Source of the DNA: Pseudanabaena mucicola FACHB-723
GTDB taxonomy: Bacteria > Cyanobacteriota > Cyanobacteriia > Pseudanabaenales > Pseudanabaenaceae
Assembly: GCF_014696385.1 (NCBI RefSeq)
Contig: NZ_JACJQB010000027.1
Span: 1-45,744, forward strand
Length of the DNA: 45,744 nt
Reading direction: 5' to 3'
Positions 41,286 to 45,744 of this stretch are shown here, one piece after another. The position numbers and the translations under genes were made by a program. Every line of letters begins with the position of its first letter. Within the stretch, counting starts at the first letter, position 1. The notes beneath the pieces are model-generated. The model made no database searches, had not been told where the DNA came from, and worked only from the letters and a program-made list of their open reading frames with translations.

Positions 41286-43661
41286 ATGAGTTCCAATTTT
41301 TTGCATCATCTCAACCCCGCTCAACAAAAAGCAGCAAGCCATCTGCATGGCCCGATGCTGGTTGTAGCTGGTGCAGGTTCAGGGAAAACAAGGACATTGA
41401 CCTACCGCATTGCCAACTTAATGCTCAATCATGATGTCGCACCTGAGCAGATCCTAGCGGTGACTTTCACCAACAAAGCTGGCAAAGAAATGAATGAAAG
41501 AATTCAATTATTGCTATTGCAAGAAATCGCGCAAAGGGAATTAGGTAAGGCTTTAAGCGAAATTGAAGATTGGGAACAGGATAAATTACGGAAAAAAGTT
41601 TATAAGCGATATATCAATAGTTTTGCCGAAGATGGTCTCTGGATGGGGACTTTTCACAGTATGTGCTGTCGAATTTTACGCCTTGATATTGATAAGTACA
41701 AAGATAGTAACGGTAGAAGCTGGGCAAAGAATTTCTCGATTTTTGATGATTCTGACGCGCAATCACTGGTCAAAGATATTGTGATCAACCAGTTAAATCT
41801 TGACGAGAAAAAGTTTGAGCCAAAGTCAGTCCGTTTTGCGATCGGTAATGCCAAAAATAAAGGCTGGACTCCTGAAGAATACGAAAAGCAAAGTGATGAT
41901 TCGCCTTTTCGCAAACGCGCCATCGCCCAAGTTTATAACCTCTATCAAAATCAGCTAGCCACCAATAACGCCCTCGATTTTGACGACCTCATCTTTCTAC
42001 CTGTGCGCCTCTTTCAGCAAAATCCTGAAGTTCTCAACTATTGGCATAGTCGCTTCAAGCATATTCTTGTTGATGAATATCAAGATACCAATCGCACCCA
42101 ATATGACTTAATTCGTCTGCTTGCTACCAATGACACCAAGCCCACTTGGGAAGATCGTTCCATTTTTGTCGTCGGTGATGCTGACCAATCGATTTATAGT
42201 TTCCGCTCCGCCGACTTCACGATCTTGATGGAATTTCAGGAAGCCTTTGGCGATCGTCTGCCCGATGCTCACACTGGCACAATGATCAAGCTAGAAGAGA
42301 ACTATCGCTCCGTCGCCAATATTCTCGAAATCGCCAATCAATTAATTGACCACAATTCCCAACGTATTGATAAAGTTCTCAAAGCCACTAGACCCGATGG
42401 TGAATTGATTGAGCTATTTCGTGCCGATGATGAAGTCGATGAAGCCCAGTTTGTGATCGAGCAGATTCGTCGGGTTAAATCTAAAACTCCCAGCGCTAAT
42501 CTTGGACATTTTGCAATTCTCTATCGCACTAACGCGCAGTCCCGTCCCTTTGAAGAAATGCTAGTACGTTGGAATATTCCTTACAAAGTCGTCGGCGGTT
42601 TACGCTTTTACGATCGCAAAGAAATTAAAGATATTCTCTCCTATTTGCGACTACTCTCTAATCCCGCCGATACACTGGGTTTGATGCGAATTATCAATGT
42701 TCCTAAACGCAGTATCGGCAAAGCTACCCTCGATAAACTCCAACAAGCTGCCCAAGAACTGAGTGTCCCGATCTGGGAAATCATTAGTGACGAAACCACG
42801 GTCAAGACCTTAGCAGGTCGCTCGGCACGAGGCGTTCTTTCCTTTGTGGAGTTGATGCAAAAATGGCAAGCAAAAGTAGCCACCACACCCGCAGCCGATA
42901 TCATTCAGGGTATTCTCGCGGAATCGGGCTATGTCGATGAATTGAAGTCACAGAGCAATGATGAAGCCAACGATCGCATCGCCAACTTGCAGGAACTCTA
43001 TAATGCCGCTGTCCAGTTTGCCGAAGAAAACGAAGATGCTTCCCTTGATGCCTTCTTAGCCAATGCGGCTCTTGCCTCTAGCCTTGATGACAGTAGCGAG
43101 AATGCGGAGAAAGTCACATTGATGACTCTCCATGCTGCTAAAGGTTTAGAATTTCCTGTTGTATTTCTCGTGGGTCTAGAACAAGGACTATTTCCTAGCT
43201 TCCGTTCTATTAATGACCCCATGGCTCTTGAAGAAGAACGCCGCCTGATGTATGTGGGGATTACTCGCGCCCAAGAGAAACTATTTCTCAGTCATGCCCA
43301 AGCCCGCCGCCTCTATGGCAATCGTGAATACGCGATTCCCTCACAATTCCTTGCGGAATTACCGAAGGAATATCTCACAGGACATGGCATCGATAAATTT
43401 ATCAGTAAAGCGAGTCAACGCGCCGAAGCCACCAGTGTCAGAGGTTCACTCCGCACCGTTGCACCACCGAAGGTCAATGCGGTAAAACCAAAACCTCGCA
43501 TCGATTGGCAAGTCGGCGATCGCGTCATGCACGAAAAATTTGGCGAAGGTCAAGTCTCGAATTTGTTAGGTACTGGCGACAAGATGTATTTAGCCGTGGC
43601 CTTTGCAGGACAAGGCAAAAAAATCATCGATCCTAAAATTGCCCCAATTCAGAAGATCTAA
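41286..43661 (+). CDS. pcrA: UvrD/PcrA-type DNA helicase
   Basis: This superfamily I 3'-5' helicase acts in repair, replication restart or removal of recombinases. The 791-residue protein has Walker A GAGSGKT (residues 29-35), motif II VDEYQDTN, motif III GDADQSIYSFR, motif IV LEENYRS, motif V TLMTLHAAKGLEF and motif VI YVGITRAQEKL. The C-terminal basic region ending with WQVGDRVMHEKFGEGQV is the PcrA-type tail that contacts RNA polymerase in relatives. Whether it is the functional UvrD or PcrA cannot be told from sequence. Confidence 0.95.
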   Translation: MSSNFLHHLNPAQQKAASHLHGPMLVVAGAGSGKTRTLTYRIANLMLNHDVAPEQILAVTFTNKAGKEMNERIQLLLLQEIAQRELGKALSEIEDWEQDKLRKKVYKRYINSFAEDGLWMGTFHSMCCRILRLDIDKYKDSNGRSWAKNFSIFDDSDAQSLVKDIVINQLNLDEKKFEPKSVRFAIGNAKNKGWTPEEYEKQSDDSPFRKRAIAQVYNLYQNQLATNNALDFDDLIFLPVRLFQQNPEVLNYWHSRFKHILVDEYQDTNRTQYDLIRLLATNDTKPTWEDRSIFVVGDADQSIYSFRSADFTILMEFQEAFGDRLPDAHTGTMIKLEENYRSVANILEIANQLIDHNSQRIDKVLKATRPDGELIELFRADDEVDEAQFVIEQIRRVKSKTPSANLGHFAILYRTNAQSRPFEEMLVRWNIPYKVVGGLRFYDRKEIKDILSYLRLLSNPADTLGLMRIINVPKRSIGKATLDKLQQAAQELSVPIWEIISDETTVKTLAGRSARGVLSFVELMQKWQAKVATTPAADIIQGILAESGYVDELKSQSNDEANDRIANLQELYNAAVQFAEENEDASLDAFLANAALASSLDDSSENAEKVTLMTLHAAKGLEFPVVFLVGLEQGLFPSFRSINDPMALEEERRLMYVGITRAQEKLFLSHAQARRLYGNREYAIPSQFLAELPKEYLTGHGIDKFISKASQRAEATSVRGSLRTVAPPKVNAVKPKPRIDWQVGDRVMHEKFGEGQVSNLLGTGDKMYLAVAFAGQGKKIIDPKIAPIQKI

Positions 43662-43957
43662 GCTGGTAGGTTTTATAGATTTTTGCGATCGCAAAAATGA
43701 GATAGACAAGATTTTTTTGCGTTTTAATCAATCAAATGTATATCCCAAGAGAAGCGTAGGGGTAGAGCATTTGCACCGCTATTTTGTAACTTCCCAGCAA
43801 AATCTCGATCCGCAAATGCTTTACCATCTTTGCTATTAGGATACAAATTAAGATAATAATCAGTTTAATTTTTTATTTTTCGTGACACCGTAGCTTTCTT
43901 TTAAAGTTGGTTGTATTGTTTACCAAGGGAAAGTTATACAAAAAGTGTAGGTAACTT
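43662..43957. other. Intergenic region with a degenerate MITE-like repeat
   Basis: No gene. ATTTTTGCGATCGCAAAAAT (43679-43698) is a perfect HIP1-centred palindrome just after the helicase and may act as its terminator. GGTAGAGCATTTG (43761-43773) and CAAATGCTTTACC (43813-43825) are inverted copies (one mismatch) and resemble the GTAGGGGCGAAGCATT-type palindromic repeats known from many cyanobacteria. Confidence 0.5.
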
Positions 43958-44095
43958 ATGGTCAACGATGATGCTGTCAAGCAATCTAGTAAGAAAGCTA
44001 CAGGTGTTGTGAGTGAATACGTTATCAAAAAGATGACACAAGAAGATGAGCAGAAAAAAGCAAAGCCTAAAGCTGATGAATCCAAATCCGTCTAG
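43958..44095 (+). CDS. Small lysine-rich protein of unknown function
   Basis: A 45-codon frame starts ATG at 43958 and ends TAG at 44095. The product is MVNDDAVKQSSKKATGVVSE, then YVIKKMTQEDEQKKAKPK and an Asp/Lys-rich tail. It is highly charged, without a signal peptide or membrane segment. Its 3' end overlaps the LRAT-like gene by 20-50 bp, depending on that gene's start, which suggests co-translation. I do not recognise it. Being short, it could be chance, but the overlap and shared orientation favour a real gene. Confidence 0.5.
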   Translation: MVNDDAVKQSSKKATGVVSEYVIKKMTQEDEQKKAKPKADESKSV

Positions 44096-44879
44096 GGTAT
44101 TACGCTTATTTGCTGAGACTCAAGATCGCTTATACGATGGTGACACTATCAAGAAGGCTTTAAGTCAGATTGCTAGACATACTAAAGACAAGAAGGTAAT
44201 CGAAAACTGTGAGGCGATTGCAGAGTTATTACAAATAGAGTTTGACCAAGCTTTTGTAAGAAATGATGTCAATCAACATTTTGATGCTGTTAAAAAGCTT
44301 CAAAATCACGGTGTTTGGGTTAAGGACAAGTATAAGGAGGTTAAGCCCTTCTTAGAAAATTGCGATCCTATTTGGTATAGAAGATTGCAAGAAGCTACAG
44401 ATGCTCAGTTAGATAGGCTTGGACAGTTGGTTTCTCTTCTAAGTGCTGTTCCTGACATTTGCGATCTTAACGGTAATGTAATCAGACCTAATGATCTGGT
44501 TATTTATCCGTCTCAAGATGAGGAGGAAAGACCTTATGAACACTATGGAATTGTGAGGGCAACTCATCAGGGCTATAGTATCGCGCACTTCTTTACGTTT
44601 GAGACTATTAGACCTCAAGGTCGGGTTGCAGAAGTTGGGTTAGGTTATGTCTATTTCTCTCCTTATAAGTCTGAGTGGCTATTTAAAGAGCGACCTGAAT
44701 CTGTTTCTGACAGCCAAATAGAGTCGCGTATAGATGAGTCAAGAAAGAAGTTCATCGCAGCTAAAGATAAGCTCTGGAATAAGTTGCTTTATAACTGTGA
44801 GCATTGGGCTAGAGAGATGTTTTACGGTGAGGCTAGGTCAACTCAAGTAGAGAACTTGCGAACTAAGAAAAGTACATAG
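44046..44879 (+). CDS. LRAT-like (NlpC/P60-fold) protein
   Basis: The C-terminal half of this 277-residue protein has the LRAT-type catalytic layout: His167 in YEHYGIVRA, His181 in SIAHFFTFE and Cys251 in YNCEHWARE. The LRAT group of circularly permuted NlpC/P60 enzymes transfers or removes acyl groups via the Cys; bacterial members have varied roles, including in effector and defence contexts. The N-terminal half (about 1-135) is helical with no assignment. ATG at 44076 (MNPNPSR) is an alternative start. It overlaps the small lysine-rich gene and precedes the 44956 gene. Confidence 0.7.
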   Translation: MSRKKQSLKLMNPNPSRVLRLFAETQDRLYDGDTIKKALSQIARHTKDKKVIENCEAIAELLQIEFDQAFVRNDVNQHFDAVKKLQNHGVWVKDKYKEVKPFLENCDPIWYRRLQEATDAQLDRLGQLVSLLSAVPDICDLNGNVIRPNDLVIYPSQDEEERPYEHYGIVRATHQGYSIAHFFTFETIRPQGRVAEVGLGYVYFSPYKSEWLFKERPESVSDSQIESRIDESRKKFIAAKDKLWNKLLYNCEHWAREMFYGEARSTQVENLRTKKST

Positions 44880-44955
44880 AAAAAAGACTGTGTTTAGTAG
44901 ACTTTAGCTTTTTCTATGTAAATTTAATTATATGCATCAACTTAGTGAGTAAATA

Positions 44956-45294
44956 ATGCAGCTTTCATTTAATCACAAGCAAAAGCTCACACGACCTGTT
45001 TCGTTTTTACTGAACTACCACAACTCCAATAACGCTAAAGTTAGTAGTGGTTTTGTACCTTTTCAGATTGAAAACACCATAGAAGATAATGGTGATGGTG
45101 AGTTTGTACACACTTTGACTTTTTCAGTTCTAGTAGACATAATCAGTATTGTGAAAGAACCAAAAAAGATTCAAATCAGGAGTCTTGATGGTAAGAGGAC
45201 AATTGAAGCTACAGCACCTAAAAAAGTGTCTGATGTAGGTTGCAAATTGATCGGACAATATAAGATTGTTGTAGACAAGACTGATAACACATAA
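44956..45294 (+). CDS. Unknown protein, probably cut short by an IS
   Basis: The 112-residue protein is probably beta-rich and soluble (for example FVHTLTFSVLVDIISIV). I do not recognise it. It follows the LRAT-like gene by 76 bp. Its stop codon TAA (45292-45294) is formed by TA plus the first A of the IS630-family end, so the original reading frame may have continued past this point before the insertion. Confidence 0.55.
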   Translation: MQLSFNHKQKLTRPVSFLLNYHNSNNAKVSSGFVPFQIENTIEDNGDGEFVHTLTFSVLVDIISIVKEPKKIQIRSLDGKRTIEATAPKKVSDVGCKLIGQYKIVVDKTDNT

Positions 45295-45744
45295 GTAGCT
45301 AAGCAAAATTAATTACATAAGTTGAACCAAAGTCTCGAAGAACTTTTTCAACATAAGAGACTAAACTTTCCCAAGATTCATATGCATTGAGTTCAATCCA
45401 CTCATACTTCATGAAACGCCACAAAATTTCAATCAAGTTCAACTGGGGACTATAAGGGGGTAACTGGAAAATCTCAACTTGCTGGTTCTTCCACTGCTCT
45501 AATTTCTCTTGAATCAGTTGACTGGTATGAATAGAGGCTTTATCCATAACAATCACTGTTGGCTTGGTAGATTGACGAGCAAAGTCATCGATACAAGCGA
45601 GAATGACTGCACTGGTGATACTGCGTTCAAAAACATAAGCAGATAAGTCATTGTTTCGATTCATCAAACCCACGACATTTAACCTCTTACTGCGTTGACT
45701 GGGTAAGCTTAAACCCGTCCCTTTCTCTTGCCAAGCATAGGGAA
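45294..45744 (-). mobile_element. IS630-family insertion sequence (left end in window)
   Basis: The outer end reads AGTAGCTAAGCAAAATTAAT from 45294, preceded by TA (45292-45293). IS630 elements insert at TA and duplicate it. The element runs beyond the right edge of the window, so only the end next to the transposase stop is seen. Confidence 0.75.
45299..45744 (-). CDS. IS630-family transposase (N-terminus beyond the window)
   Basis: The visible part is the DDE-type catalytic half: PYAWQEKGTGL near the edge, VIVMDKASIHTS (second catalytic Asp) and LPPYSPQLNLIEILWRFMKYEW (final Glu). These are hallmark IS630/Tc1-mariner motifs. The catalytic segment looks intact, so the element may be active. 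The stop codon TAG lies inside the terminal repeat, as is usual for compact IS. Confidence 0.9.
   Translation of the reverse strand, partial: PYAWQEKGTGLSLPSQRSKRLNVVGLMNRNNDLSAYVFERSITSAVILACIDDFARQSTKPTVIVMDKASIHTSQLIQEKLEQWKNQQVEIFQLPPYSPQLNLIEILWRFMKYEWIELNAYESWESLVSYVEKVLRDFGSTYVINFA

Overview
The window comes from a cyanobacterium. It carries photosystem II genes (psbD, psbC), oxygen-dependent chlorophyll genes (acsF, ycf54, chlP, gun4), the ribosomal protein PSRP-3/Ycf65, and very many copies of the HIP1 octamer GCGATCGC. The gene mix, the many intergenic palindromes and the mobile elements would suit a filamentous Pseudanabaena-like genome, but that placement is inference.

Layout. 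1-1000: the end of an unknown gene, a strong terminator, and an eroded ISKra4-type transposase. 1069-7589: chlP, a secreted DUF1400 alpha/beta hydrolase, acsF, a TIGR01777 oxidoreductase and lpxA. 7627-11837: a NarL-type response regulator, a secreted collagen-like protein, a small conserved protein and a DUF815 AAA+ ATPase. 11941-16813: tRNA-Pro, psbD, psbC (separated rather than overlapping), ycf65, a HAD phosphatase and ycf54. 16922-19755: an overlapping PP2C phosphatase and membrane kinase pair, the kinase fused to pentapeptide repeats. 20023-31185: grpE, dnaK, gun4, a GERP-repeat protein, lpxD, an EVE-TPR-DUF3883-like fusion, aroH, a membrane protein, accD and nagA.

31321-37920 is an accessory zone of small defence or addiction genes: Uma2, a nucleotidyltransferase relic, RelE-type, DUF6883/DUF4926, HicBA, a VapC-type pair, BrnTA, then rnc, an HNH nuclease and DUF5615/DUF433. 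From about 32050 to 35850, five two-gene modules alternate with blocks of one HIP1-containing repeat of about 55 bp, always in the same orientation even where the module is reversed. This repeat-bounded toxin-antitoxin array is the best candidate for a new kind of system here. Two of its modules appear to have lost the usual start codon of one gene.

38050-43661 returns to housekeeping genes: nicotinate phosphoribosyltransferase, a zinc-ribbon membrane kinase and a UvrD/PcrA helicase. The right end (43958-45744) holds a small accessory cluster: a lysine-rich peptide, an LRAT-like protein and an unknown protein whose stop codon is completed by the end of an IS630-family insertion sequence. That IS end matches both ends of a 98-bp palindromic element upstream of lpxA, linking the IS to a non-autonomous (MITE-like) family in this genome.

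Functionally, AcsF and Ycf54 form the cyclase step, GUN4 promotes the preceding magnesium chelatase step, and ChlP supplies the phytyl tail, all feeding pigment to complexes containing D2 and CP43. LpxA and LpxD are two acyltransferases of lipid A synthesis.
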